Source: Microcaldota archaeon
GTDB taxonomy: Archaea > Micrarchaeota > Micrarchaeia > Anstonellales > Bilamarchaeaceae
Direction: 5' to 3'
Assembly: GCA_020726005.1 (NCBI GenBank)
Contig: DYTL01000001.1
Span: 1-37,371 of the forward strand
Length of the DNA stretch: 37,371 nucleotides
Part shown: positions 1-7,801 of the stretch, piece by piece
How the letters are laid out: every line of letters starts with the position of its first letter
How positions within the stretch are numbered: position 1 is the stretch's first letter
Program-made: the position numbers and the translations under genes
Notes under the pieces: model-generated
Databases searched by the model: none
Told to the model about the DNA's origin: nothing
The model's input: the letters and a program-made list of their open reading frames with translations, nothing else

Positions 1-457
1 TGTTTTCTTCATTAAAATTATCCAAGGTCCTGTAAAGTAGATCCCTATTGATTTTTTGTGAAGGTATTTTTAGAAGTTGTTTGAGATAAGTTTGGGAATA
101 CCAATTCTGCAATTTATTTTTGCTTTTATGATCTATTGCATAATTGATTATCATTATTGCTAATGCTGCCCCAGCATCAATACCCCATTTTTTATTTTTG
201 AAATATGATGAAACGGTTGTTTGGATGTTCAATTGCTCTAAGATTTTCCAGAGAGAAACAGGGGTTTGATAGAGAAGGTTTTCTAGATCTGATTCTGCAA
301 GTGATTTGGCCATATCTACATTTTGAAGTATAAATGGAAGTTGTTCTTCTTTGCAAACATACGTTGACGTCTGTATAACTCTTGTTCCCTCCCTCTTATT
401 TGACACTACATAAATGTATGTACTCTTTCTAACTTTCTTCTTTCTCAGAAAAGTCAT
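1..457 (-). CDS. IS1634-like transposase, N-terminal part (runs off window)
   Basis: This partial gene reads leftward from an ATG at 457-455 and is still open at position 1, giving about 152 residues. The protein starts MTFLRKKKVRKSTYIYVV, a basic beta-strand opening typical of IS1634-type transposases. Further on it has SLWKILEQL, a GIDAGAALAIMIINYAID stretch, NWYSQTYL and a DLLYRTLDNF stretch; together these match the N-terminal helical region that precedes the DDE catalytic core in that family. The catalytic core would lie outside the window, so activity cannot be judged. A TATA-like element lies at 480-492, and repeats flank and overlap the start. The family assignment comes from remembered motif patterns, not a search; that it is a transposase is fairly secure, the exact IS family less so. 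Confidence 0.72.
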   Translation of the reverse strand, partial: MTFLRKKKVRKSTYIYVVSNKREGTRVIQTSTYVCKEEQLPFILQNVDMAKSLAESDLENLLYQTPVSLWKILEQLNIQTTVSSYFKNKKWGIDAGAALAIMIINYAIDHKSKNKLQNWYSQTYLKQLLKIPSQKINRDLLYRTLDNFNEEN

Positions 458-522
458 ACTTCTATTTTTGACACTACAATTTATAAATATATACCTAGGA
501 GTATTTCAAAATTGACACTACA
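401..522. repeat. Three direct copies of TGACACTACA at an IS end
   Basis: The 10-mer TGACACTACA occurs exactly at 401-410, 469-478 and 513-522, each preceded by a T-rich run. Read toward the transposase it is TGTAGTGTCA. The outermost copy is the likely terminal inverted repeat of the element. The middle copy lies between the TATA-like box and the transposase start codon, and the inner copy lies inside the coding region. Such an arrangement could serve transposase binding or autoregulation; this is inference. The opposite end of the element is outside the window. Confidence 0.6.
480..492 (-). promoter_or_regulatory. TATA-like box of the transposase gene
   Basis: On the minus strand the sequence reads GTATATATTTATAAA, centred about 30 bp before the ATG at 457. 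That spacing would give a transcript with almost no leader, and the 469-478 repeat copy would overlap the start site. Judged from composition and spacing only. Confidence 0.45.
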
Positions 523-766
523 AAACCAAAAAATCAGCGCGTTCGTTCTCGAAATCGATTCGTTATAAAAATTAGTTTAATGCGAATTTGCGTAAGTTAG
601 GTTTCTAATTACGGTTGCGGTAATATGTACGAGTGCCTTTAACTTTTTTGTAGCATTATTCGCGTTAATTTCTTGAAAATGGATTTTAGTTTCTGAAACC
701 GAATTATATCCCAGAGGTTTCGCAAACTTCGATAGATTTATATAGTATACTAAATTAAGATAAATT
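523..766. other. Intergenic region between the IS end and the lipoprotein gene
   Basis: No coding frame was recognised here. The stretch contains an imperfect palindrome around 552-566 (CGAAATCGATTCG) and, at 736-745, the TATA-like box of the downstream gene. Nothing else stands out. Confidence 0.4.
736..745 (+). promoter_or_regulatory. TATA-like box upstream of the 767 gene
   Basis: ATTTATATAG lies about 26 bp before the ATG at 767. Archaeal transcription starts about 25 bp downstream of the TATA centre, so the message would be leaderless, which agrees with the lack of a ribosome binding site. Confidence 0.55.
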
Positions 767-1270
767 ATGGAACAGAAGTATTATTGGATTATTGGAATTA
801 TTGCTGTTTTAGGATTATTTTTTATTAGTGGCTGTGTTCAACAAACAAAAACTTCAAACGTAACATTAACACATAATACACAAATAGATAATTGTAGGGA
901 ACTTTCTAAAAATTTTGATGCTAGAATTGATACTATAAGTGTCGCTGAATGTGATAAATGGGTAACAGAAGGTAATAAGCCTATTTGGGTTGGTGGAAAA
1001 TTAATTAACGTTTCAAAAACATATATTACGTCTTATAAGAGGAATGAATTTACATTAATTTTCCAAGGTTCTCAAAAACAAGGTAAAATTTATATTGGAA
1101 CAAAAAACGAGTCTATACCTTATGAAATTAGTAAATTCTATAAATTTGATTTGGGAAACAAATGCAAACTTATTTATTCTATGACAAGTAGTGGTATGTT
1201 TTTAGACCCTAATTTAGATACTTTAGAATATTTACAAGAATGCGATTTTATTGAGTCAATACAAAAATAG
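767..1270 (+). CDS. Hypothetical lipoprotein
   Basis: The 167-residue protein begins with a short charged segment and a hydrophobic stretch (residues 6-20) ending in ISGC, so Cys23 is a likely lipidation site; after cleavage the mature protein would be anchored to the outer face of the membrane. A Thr/Asn-rich linker follows, then a mixed alpha/beta region with three further cysteines (in NCRELS, AECDKW and NKCKLIY) and one near the C-terminus (ECDF), which could form disulfides outside the cell. I do not recognise the family. The gene appears leaderless from its own TATA box and sits between an insertion sequence and the ATP synthase operon, with no functional hint from its neighbours. Confidence 0.72.
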   Translation: MEQKYYWIIGIIAVLGLFFISGCVQQTKTSNVTLTHNTQIDNCRELSKNFDARIDTISVAECDKWVTEGNKPIWVGGKLINVSKTYITSYKRNEFTLIFQGSQKQGKIYIGTKNESIPYEISKFYKFDLGNKCKLIYSMTSSGMFLDPNLDTLEYLQECDFIESIQK

Positions 1271-1322
1271 ATCTATTCAAATTTGCTTAAGTTGATGAAT
1301 ATATCAATAGGTATGTGATAAT

Positions 1323-1673
1323 ATGAACGTGCAAAAACACCCAGAAAAACACGATGAATTTAATGAACTTGTGAATAGCATTCATACTGTGGAAGCTGAA
1401 TCCGACAAAATAAAGGCCACTTATACTGAAAAGGTTGCTGAACTTCTTAAATATGGAAGAGAGAAAAGTGTTGAACTACGCGAATCCTATGAAAAGAAAG
1501 CAAGTGAATCAAAGAACGAACTTATTGTAGCAGAAAGAGAAAAAACAGAAAAACTTGTTGAAGAAATAATTTCATCTGCTAAAAAAGATGCTTTAGTTTT
1601 GCGCGTGGAAAAGTTAAATAAAAAAAATATAGATGCAATTTTTGAATCGTTTGTATCTTCAGTTTTTCGATAA
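1323..1673 (+). CDS. atpH: A-type ATP synthase subunit H
   Basis: The product is a small, highly charged protein of 116 residues that is almost entirely predicted coiled coil (Glu/Lys/Ala heptads from about residue 20 to 100). This is the character of subunit H, which pairs with subunit E to form the peripheral stalk that stops the A1 head from rotating with the rotor. It is the first gene of the operon, the position H occupies in Methanosarcina-type clusters, and atpI follows 27 bp later. The start is supported by GTGATAAT just before the ATG at 1323. Sequence conservation in this family is low, so position and coiled-coil character carry much of the call. Confidence 0.85.
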   Translation: MNVQKHPEKHDEFNELVNSIHTVEAESDKIKATYTEKVAELLKYGREKSVELRESYEKKASESKNELIVAEREKTEKLVEEIISSAKKDALVLRVEKLNKKNIDAIFESFVSSVFR

Positions 1674-1700
1674 AAAAGGTTTAGTTATAGGTTTTTAATT

Positions 1701-3593
1701 ATGTTTAAACCAGCAATAATGGAAAAAATTGTTATATTGTCAACTAAAAACGCAGAAAGCCGCTTAATTTCTACCTTGCACGAAAAAGGCGTAATGGAAA
1801 TACAGGAATTTGAATTACCAGGACTTGAAAAAGGAAACCCGCTTAAAATTCATGATGATATTTCGCGCGAACTCGTACGCATACGCGGACTTATAAATGC
1901 ATTCCAATCCATTTCTGCTATTAATAATATTGGAAAAGAAATTACAAATCTTAGTAAAATTGAGTATACCAACACGTTAACAGAAGCAACAAAAATAAGC
2001 ATAGATCAGGAACTTAAACAGCTTGTTGATTTGCGAAGTCAGTTCATTACAGAAGCTAGTGAATTAGAAAAAAGAAGAAGAATTATATTAAAAATTTCAG
2101 GTTTTGAAAATATTAATTTTTCCAAACTTGAAACAAAGAATTTTACTTTTACATTAGGCACTATAAAGAAAAACGTGATTCAGCAATTCCAAAAAGAGCT
2201 TATGGAATATTTGCATAACGAAATGAAAACAATATGTTCGTCTGCTGAAACCAATAGCGAAATCGCTCTTGTATTTTATAAGAAAACAAAGGATATAGAA
2301 CCCGTGATTTCTAAATACAATTTTGAAAAAATTCAGCTACCCAAGGGATTTACCAGCTTCAAAAAAGAAATGGAAAATATTGAAATTGCTATAACAGAAA
2401 ACAAGAAACATATTGCAGAAACTGAAAAAAAGCTTAATGAACTTAAAGATAAATATTATTTAGCATTGTTTACTCTTGAAAAAAAATTATCTATTCTTTC
2501 TGAGCGAGCGGTAATTGCGACTAAATTTGCAAACAGCAATAAAATAATCGCAATTAATGGCTGGATAAAAAAAAGCGATACAACCATAATCGCAGAACTT
2601 ATAAAAACCGATTTCAAAGGCGAAGCCGAATTGATTGAAACAAAAGAGGATATACATAATGCGCCGATAGTTCTTGATAATCCAAAATCGATGGGTTCAT
2701 TCCAATTCCTTGTTGAGCTATATTCACTTCCAAAATATACCGAATTTGACCCAACTTTTTTATTGTTTTTTACAGTGCCAATAATATACGGAATGATAGT
2801 TGGTGACGTTGGTTATGGATTAATTTCTATTATGTTATCAATCCTAATTTTACAAAAGTTCAAAACAGGCATACTCGGAAATATTACAAAAATATGGCTT
2901 TTTTCTTCGATTGCCTCAATAATATTCGGAATTGTTTTTGATGAATGGTTTGGATTCTCGCATTTAGAATTAGCTGAATGGCTTAGAAAATGGGGGTTAA
3001 ATATAGGGATAGAACATTCATTTTATACAGGATTAGGTAGAAGCCACAATTTAGGTCTTATTATTGGGCTTGCGCTTCTTGTAGGTATTGCACAACTTAG
3101 TTTAGGATATATTTTGGGAGCAATAAATGCATGGAATCACGATAAAAAACATGCACTCGTTAAAATAGTGTGGTTTGTGTTTCTTATTAGCGGAACAATT
3201 GCGGTTGCATCGTTCATACTTAATCTTCTTCCTAATGAGATTGGAAATATTTGCGTAATAATAGCCTTTATAAGTGCAATAATTGTTATAGTAACAGAAG
3301 GGTTGCCTGGTTTATTTGAAATTCCAGGACTTTTATCAAATGTACTTTCATACGCACGAATTGGAGCAGTTGGAGTAGTAGGAGTTATTATTGCAGAAAT
3401 TGTTAATGAAAATTTGCTTCCGACACCAGAAAAAAGTATAATTATGATACCTATATTTATTTTACTTCATATACTCAACGCTGCACTCGCAATGTTTGAA
3501 AGTATAGTACAAGGTGGACGACTTAATTTAGTTGAGTTTTATTCAAAATTTTTTTATGGAGGAGGAAAGGCATTCGAACCTTTTAGAATGTAA
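1701..3593 (+). CDS. atpI: A-type ATP synthase subunit I (membrane subunit a)
   Basis: This 630-residue protein has the two-part structure of the V/A-type a-subunit. The N-terminal half (about 1-320) is a soluble alpha/beta and coiled-coil arm that contacts the peripheral stalks. The C-terminal half (about 340-630) has roughly seven or eight membrane helices forming the ion half-channels. The segment NVLSYARIGAVG places the essential channel arginine at about Arg553, and VGDVGYG near residue 370 is the conserved entry to the membrane domain. Length is normal for the family. It lies between atpH and atpK in canonical order. It carries ions to and from the c-ring in the cytoplasmic membrane. 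Confidence 0.95.
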   Translation: MFKPAIMEKIVILSTKNAESRLISTLHEKGVMEIQEFELPGLEKGNPLKIHDDISRELVRIRGLINAFQSISAINNIGKEITNLSKIEYTNTLTEATKISIDQELKQLVDLRSQFITEASELEKRRRIILKISGFENINFSKLETKNFTFTLGTIKKNVIQQFQKELMEYLHNEMKTICSSAETNSEIALVFYKKTKDIEPVISKYNFEKIQLPKGFTSFKKEMENIEIAITENKKHIAETEKKLNELKDKYYLALFTLEKKLSILSERAVIATKFANSNKIIAINGWIKKSDTTIIAELIKTDFKGEAELIETKEDIHNAPIVLDNPKSMGSFQFLVELYSLPKYTEFDPTFLLFFTVPIIYGMIVGDVGYGLISIMLSILILQKFKTGILGNITKIWLFSSIASIIFGIVFDEWFGFSHLELAEWLRKWGLNIGIEHSFYTGLGRSHNLGLIIGLALLVGIAQLSLGYILGAINAWNHDKKHALVKIVWFVFLISGTIAVASFILNLLPNEIGNICVIIAFISAIIVIVTEGLPGLFEIPGLLSNVLSYARIGAVGVVGVIIAEIVNENLLPTPEKSIIMIPIFILLHILNAALAMFESIVQGGRLNLVEFYSKFFYGGGKAFEPFRM

Positions 3594-3614
3594 AATATTA
3601 GATGAGGTGAAAAC

Positions 3615-3857
3615 ATGGTAGAAGAAGCAGTAGGAGGAATAGCAAAAGAAGGATTAATTGCAATTGGAGCAGGAATCGCAATATTAGGCGGAGCAATAGG
3701 AACAAGTTTGGTTCAAAGTAGTGTAGGTTCAAGTATAATCGGCGTTATTGCGGAAAAACCAAATGAATATGGAAGATTGCTTATTTATTATCTTATCCCT
3801 GAAACTCTCATATTGTTTGGATTTATAATAGCATTCATGCTTCTTGGAAAAGTATGA
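3615..3857 (+). CDS. atpK: A-type ATP synthase subunit K (c-ring proteolipid)
   Basis: The 80-residue protein is a single two-helix hairpin: helix 1 about residues 12-44 with glycine-rich packing (GAGIAILGGAIGTS), a polar loop with EKPNEYGR at 47-54, and helix 2 about 55-79. The ion-binding glutamate is Glu63 in LIPETLILFGF. Gln34 in helix 1 together with Glu63-Thr64 recalls sodium-binding c-subunits, although the tyrosine often found five residues after the Glu is Phe68 here. Hairpins of this size form the rotating ring. GAGGTGAAAAC before the ATG is a strong ribosome binding site, which fits the high copy number of the subunit. Confidence 0.95.
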   Translation: MVEEAVGGIAKEGLIAIGAGIAILGGAIGTSLVQSSVGSSIIGVIAEKPNEYGRLLIYYLIPETLILFGFIIAFMLLGKV

Positions 3858-3880
3858 TTGAAGATTATTAAGGTCTTAAA

Positions 3881-4468
3881 ATGTTAAATGATATTCGAAA
3901 AACTATCCTTAATGACGCTAAAATTGAAGGTGAAATTCTACTTCACAATGCAGAAAACGAATTTGAAGCAGAATTTACCAAAATAAAATTAAATGGTGAA
4001 ACAAAAGTTGCACTTGCAATTCAGGAAGCTAAAACTTTAACTGAAAACGAAAGGCGCGAACGACTAAGTTGGGCAAAACTTGAAGCAAAAAGAATTCTTG
4101 CCGATGCGAAAGAAGATGCAATACGCGCAATGTTCGATGTGCTTATTGAAAAAATGAAATCTTATACTAGCACTAAACAGTACGCAGACAAAATGAAAAC
4201 AATGATTACTAATGCAATAAAAGAATTAGGTGAAAATGCAACCGTACACGTAAAAAAAGGTGAAAAAAAACTTTTTGCGATTCCTGAAGCAAGTGTAAAA
4301 GAAGATGCCAATATAATTGGAGGTGCAATTGTTGAGACTAAGGATGGAAAACTCAGAATTGATCTCAGTTTTGAAGAGCTATTTAATATCCAAAAAGATG
4401 TAATAAGAAAGGATATTTATACAATAATGTTTGGAGAAGAGAAAAAGAAAAACACGAATAAAATATAA
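3881..4468 (+). CDS. atpE: A-type ATP synthase subunit E
   Basis: This 195-residue protein has a long charged N-terminal helix (about 1-90, rich in Glu/Lys/Ala with ARRILADAKEDA-like repeats) and a C-terminal alpha/beta domain with IIGGAIVETKDGKLRIDLSF, the hallmark of subunit E (compare GGVIVxxxDGxIxxxNT in the family). E and H form the peripheral stalk that joins the A3B3 head to subunit I. The length is typical. The gene lies between atpK and atpC, in canonical order, starting 23 bp after atpK with AAGGTCTTAAA before the ATG. Confidence 0.93.
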   Translation: MLNDIRKTILNDAKIEGEILLHNAENEFEAEFTKIKLNGETKVALAIQEAKTLTENERRERLSWAKLEAKRILADAKEDAIRAMFDVLIEKMKSYTSTKQYADKMKTMITNAIKELGENATVHVKKGEKKLFAIPEASVKEDANIIGGAIVETKDGKLRIDLSFEELFNIQKDVIRKDIYTIMFGEEKKKNTNKI

Positions 4469-4492
4469 ACGCAAAACTAAGATAGTGGGTAC

Positions 4493-5626
4493 ATGATAAA
4501 ACCAAGTTCATTTGTTTATGTGAAAAAATCCGGATTTATCGGACGAAGTAGTAAAAAAGTAGTGTGGTCTGTTTCAAAAGCAATGAAATATGGTTATTCA
4601 AATGCGCGTGTTAGTGCAATGAAAGGACTACTTCTAAAAAAAGAATCTTTAAACGAACTTGTACGTGTAGATAGTATAAATGCAATGGTGGAAATGCTTG
4701 AACGAACTTATTACAAGGATAATTTTGTAAAACTCTCCATGCATTATCATGGTTCGGATCTTGTACAAATCGCAACCGCGATGCATTTCGCTGAAATTGC
4801 AAATAAACTTGAACGCATAATTCCAGAAAGCGATAAAGAAGCGTTCAGAGTTATGCTAACAAAATGGGATGTGATAAATGCAAAAACCATTCTTAACGCA
4901 AAACGTATTGGTAAAAAATATGAAGAAGTTATACCGTTTATAATTCCGATAGGTTCGTTCACCGAAGCAGAAGTTAAAGAATTGCTTGGCGAAACAGGAG
5001 AAACGTTTTTCCTTAAATTCACGAAAACAAACTTAGGTAAAAGATTTATCTCAAGTAGAATTGCTTCTGGTATAGAGCTTGAGAAACTTTTTTTACATAT
5101 CGGAAGCACGGAAGTAATGAAATTAGAAGCATTACTTGATATATTTTATTATTCGCTTTATAGTTCCATAGGAAAATTCTCTACAAAGGAACTTGAATCC
5201 ATTGCAAAAATGTTTAGACGCGAAATTGACTTTAAAAATGCACTAATCATCATTAGGCTCAAACAACATGGAATAAACGATATAAAAGAGATAATAAAAT
5301 ATTTTATAAAAGGCGGAATAAAATCTTTTGATTCATTTGCACCTCTATTCAATGCAAAGAGCGAAGATATATTGATACTTGCAGGAAACCATTTTGGACT
5401 TAAAAATACGCCTAAAAATACAACTGAACTTGAATTAATGCTTAATAAAAAATTTGCTTCTGCGAAATTAAACTTGTTTTATCGTTCTATTCTTTCAATA
5501 GGAACAATAATCAGTTTTCTTTTCATTAAAGAAGAAGAAATAGATAATCTAAGAAAAATAGTAATAGGAAAGGAATTCGGCATATCTGACGAAAAAATTA
5601 AAGAAATGCTTGTATTTCCAAATTAA
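4493..5626 (+). CDS. atpC: A-type ATP synthase subunit C
   Basis: The protein is 377 residues and all-helical, of the V-ATPase AC39/subunit-d type. It caps the c-ring like a socket and receives the central stalk (D and F). Recognisable segments include the N-terminal YGYSNARVSAMKGLLL, the repeated helical blocks typical of the three-fold pseudo-symmetric fold, and WDVINAKTILNAKRIGK. Length and place (after atpE, before atpF) match the family. The ATG at 4493 is preceded by GTGGGTAC. No oddities were seen. Confidence 0.93.
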   Translation: MIKPSSFVYVKKSGFIGRSSKKVVWSVSKAMKYGYSNARVSAMKGLLLKKESLNELVRVDSINAMVEMLERTYYKDNFVKLSMHYHGSDLVQIATAMHFAEIANKLERIIPESDKEAFRVMLTKWDVINAKTILNAKRIGKKYEEVIPFIIPIGSFTEAEVKELLGETGETFFLKFTKTNLGKRFISSRIASGIELEKLFLHIGSTEVMKLEALLDIFYYSLYSSIGKFSTKELESIAKMFRREIDFKNALIIIRLKQHGINDIKEIIKYFIKGGIKSFDSFAPLFNAKSEDILILAGNHFGLKNTPKNTTELELMLNKKFASAKLNLFYRSILSIGTIISFLFIKEEEIDNLRKIVIGKEFGISDEKIKEMLVFPN

Positions 5627-5666
5627 TATCAAATATAATATCCTAAGTCAAATGGGTGATAAAAAG

Positions 5667-5990
5667 ATGGTAATCGGAAAAATAGCAGTACTTGGTGAAC
5701 GCCATTTCACGATGGGGTTCATGCTTGCGGGCGTGCAGAATGTTTTTACTGTGGTTGAAGGCAATAGTGAACAAAAACTTATTGAACTGATAGATTCAAA
5801 ACAATATTCAATTATATATATAAACGAGAGACTCAGCGAGCAGATGGACTGGAAGCTTAAAAAAAGAATTTCAAACCTTGCATATCCTGTTATTGTTCCG
5901 CTACCTGATATAAAGGGCGAAAGTAATGAAGCTGCAAATATAAAAGTACTTATTAAACGCGCACTTGGTTTTGATATAATCGCAAAATGA
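5667..5990 (+). CDS. atpF: A-type ATP synthase subunit F
   Basis: Subunit F is a small regulatory protein of the central rotor stalk. I place the start at the ATG of MVIGKIAVLGERH (5667), giving 107 residues, because GGGTGAT ends six bases before it and the family begins at this point; the frame is open further upstream to 5610, but those residues are unlike subunit F. The Rossmann-like core begins with IAVLGERHFTMGFMLAGV, equivalent to the usual IxVIGDxDTxxGFxLAG, and IIYINERLSE matches the IIxIxExxA strand. It binds subunit D and the A3B3 head. Confidence 0.93.
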   Translation: MVIGKIAVLGERHFTMGFMLAGVQNVFTVVEGNSEQKLIELIDSKQYSIIYINERLSEQMDWKLKKRISNLAYPVIVPLPDIKGESNEAANIKVLIKRALGFDIIAK

Positions 5991-6013
5991 AATATAATTC
6001 TTAGGTGATTTAA

Positions 6014-7792
6014 ATGGCAACAAAAAAAACAAATGATGAAAACTCCGCGCGTGGATATTTAAAAAGAATTTCAGGACCAGTTGTGGAAGTTAGCAATCTT
6101 ACTGATGCAAAACTTTATGATGTTTTGCGCGTTGGAAAACAAGGACTTATTGGCGAAATAATTAAAATAGTAGGAAACACGTGCATAGTGCAAGTTTATG
6201 AAGATACTTCAAGGCTTAAACCCGGCGAGCCAGTAGAAAATACCGAACAACCTCTCAGTGTAGAACTTGGGCCTGGATTATTGAAAAATATTTATGATGG
6301 AATTCAACGTCCGTTAAAAGATATTGAAGCAAAAAGTGGGCATTATATTACACGGGGAATTAACGTACCTCCTCTGCCTCGTGATATTAAATGGGAATTT
6401 ACTGCAAAAGTGAAAATAGGTGAACGAGTAAAAGTTGGAGACATTATTGGAGAAGTGCAGGAAACCGAACTCATATTGCATAGAATACTTTCACCTTATG
6501 AAGGAATAATAAACAAGATAAAAAGCGGAAAATATACCGTTGAACAAGAAATAGGAGAAATAACTGTTGGTGGGAAAAAAAATAATTTATATATGTATCA
6601 AAAATGGTTCGTAAGAATTCCAAGACCTTGTGCTGAAAAATTTCCACCTATAATTCCGCTTATTACCGGGCAGAGAATAATAGATACGTTTTTTCCAGTT
6701 TCAAAAGGAGGAACCGCGGCAATTCCAGGTCCATTTGGTTCTGGAAAAACAGTTACACAACAAAGCCTTGCTAAATATTCAGATACTGAAATAGTTGTTT
6801 ATATTGGATGTGGAGAACGTGGAAATGAAATGACCGAGGTTTTAACTGAATTTCCTCATCTCAAAGATGATAAAACTGGAAAACCGCTTATGGAGCGGAC
6901 TGTGCTTATTGCGAATACTTCTAATATGCCTGTTGCGGCGAGAGAAGCAAGCATATATACAGGAATAACAATTGCTGAATATTATAGAGATATGGGTTAT
7001 AACGTTGCGCTCATGGCTGACTCAACAAGCAGATGGGCCGAGGCACTTCGTGAAATTGGAGGAAGGTTAGAGGAAATGCCTGGAGAAGAAGGTTATCCTG
7101 CTTATCTGGCAAGACGACTTGCTGAATTTTATGAAAGAGCAGGAAGAGTACAAACGCTTGGAAAAGATGAAAGATACGGTTCAATTTCAATTATTGGAGC
7201 AGTATCTCCTCCAGGAGGAGATATCAGTGAACCAGTTTCACAAAATACACTTAGAGTTACAAAGGTCTTCCTTGCGCTTGACGCTGCACTTGCGCAGAGA
7301 AGGCATTTTCCAGCAATTAATTGGCTTATGAGTTATTCTCTCTATAAAGATAGTTTGGATGAATGGTTTAGAACCAATGTTGCTCATGATTTTCCAGGAA
7401 TGAGGGACAAAGCAATGGAGCTTCTTCAGAAAGAAGCAGAGTTGCAGGAAATAGTGCAGCTTGTAGGGCCTGATGCACTTCCAGATAAAGAACAGGTTGT
7501 TCTCTTTGTTACGAAAATGTTGCGAGAAGATTTTCTCCAGCAAAACGCGTACAGCGAAATAGATGCAAAAGCAAGCTTCAAAAAACAATATTTAATGCTT
7601 AAAAGCATAATATTTTTCTATGAAAAAGCAATACACGCTATTGATATTGGAGTTCAACTCAAAAAAATTCAAGATAATTTAGTAACAATGAAAATTGGAA
7701 GAATGAAAGAAATAAAGGAAAATGAATTGGAAAAACTTTCAGAACTTCATAAGGAGATAGATGTATCTTTTACCGAAATTGTAAAAAAATAG
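6014..7792 (+). CDS. atpA: A-type ATP synthase catalytic subunit A
   Basis: Subunit A is the catalytic nucleotide-binding subunit of the A3B3 head. The 592-residue product has the N-terminal beta-barrel (about 12-85), the bulge domain specific to A/V-type catalytic subunits (about 110-200), and the P-loop GPFGSGKT at residues 239-246. Other family segments follow: GCGERGNEMTEVL, MADSTSRWAEALREI and PGEEGYPAYLARRLAEFYERAG. The C-terminal part is helical. Length is normal, so there is no intein at the P-loop site where inteins are known in some archaea. GGTGATTTAA before the ATG fixes the start. Confidence 0.98.
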   Translation: MATKKTNDENSARGYLKRISGPVVEVSNLTDAKLYDVLRVGKQGLIGEIIKIVGNTCIVQVYEDTSRLKPGEPVENTEQPLSVELGPGLLKNIYDGIQRPLKDIEAKSGHYITRGINVPPLPRDIKWEFTAKVKIGERVKVGDIIGEVQETELILHRILSPYEGIINKIKSGKYTVEQEIGEITVGGKKNNLYMYQKWFVRIPRPCAEKFPPIIPLITGQRIIDTFFPVSKGGTAAIPGPFGSGKTVTQQSLAKYSDTEIVVYIGCGERGNEMTEVLTEFPHLKDDKTGKPLMERTVLIANTSNMPVAAREASIYTGITIAEYYRDMGYNVALMADSTSRWAEALREIGGRLEEMPGEEGYPAYLARRLAEFYERAGRVQTLGKDERYGSISIIGAVSPPGGDISEPVSQNTLRVTKVFLALDAALAQRRHFPAINWLMSYSLYKDSLDEWFRTNVAHDFPGMRDKAMELLQKEAELQEIVQLVGPDALPDKEQVVLFVTKMLREDFLQQNAYSEIDAKASFKKQYLMLKSIIFFYEKAIHAIDIGVQLKKIQDNLVTMKIGRMKEIKENELEKLSELHKEIDVSFTEIVKK

Positions 7793-7801
7793 GTTGATAA
7801 T

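Noticed and set aside
4611..5352. Minus-strand open frames opposite atpC
   Set aside because: They lie wholly inside a clear gene on the other strand, lack ribosome binding sites, and have no family resemblance.
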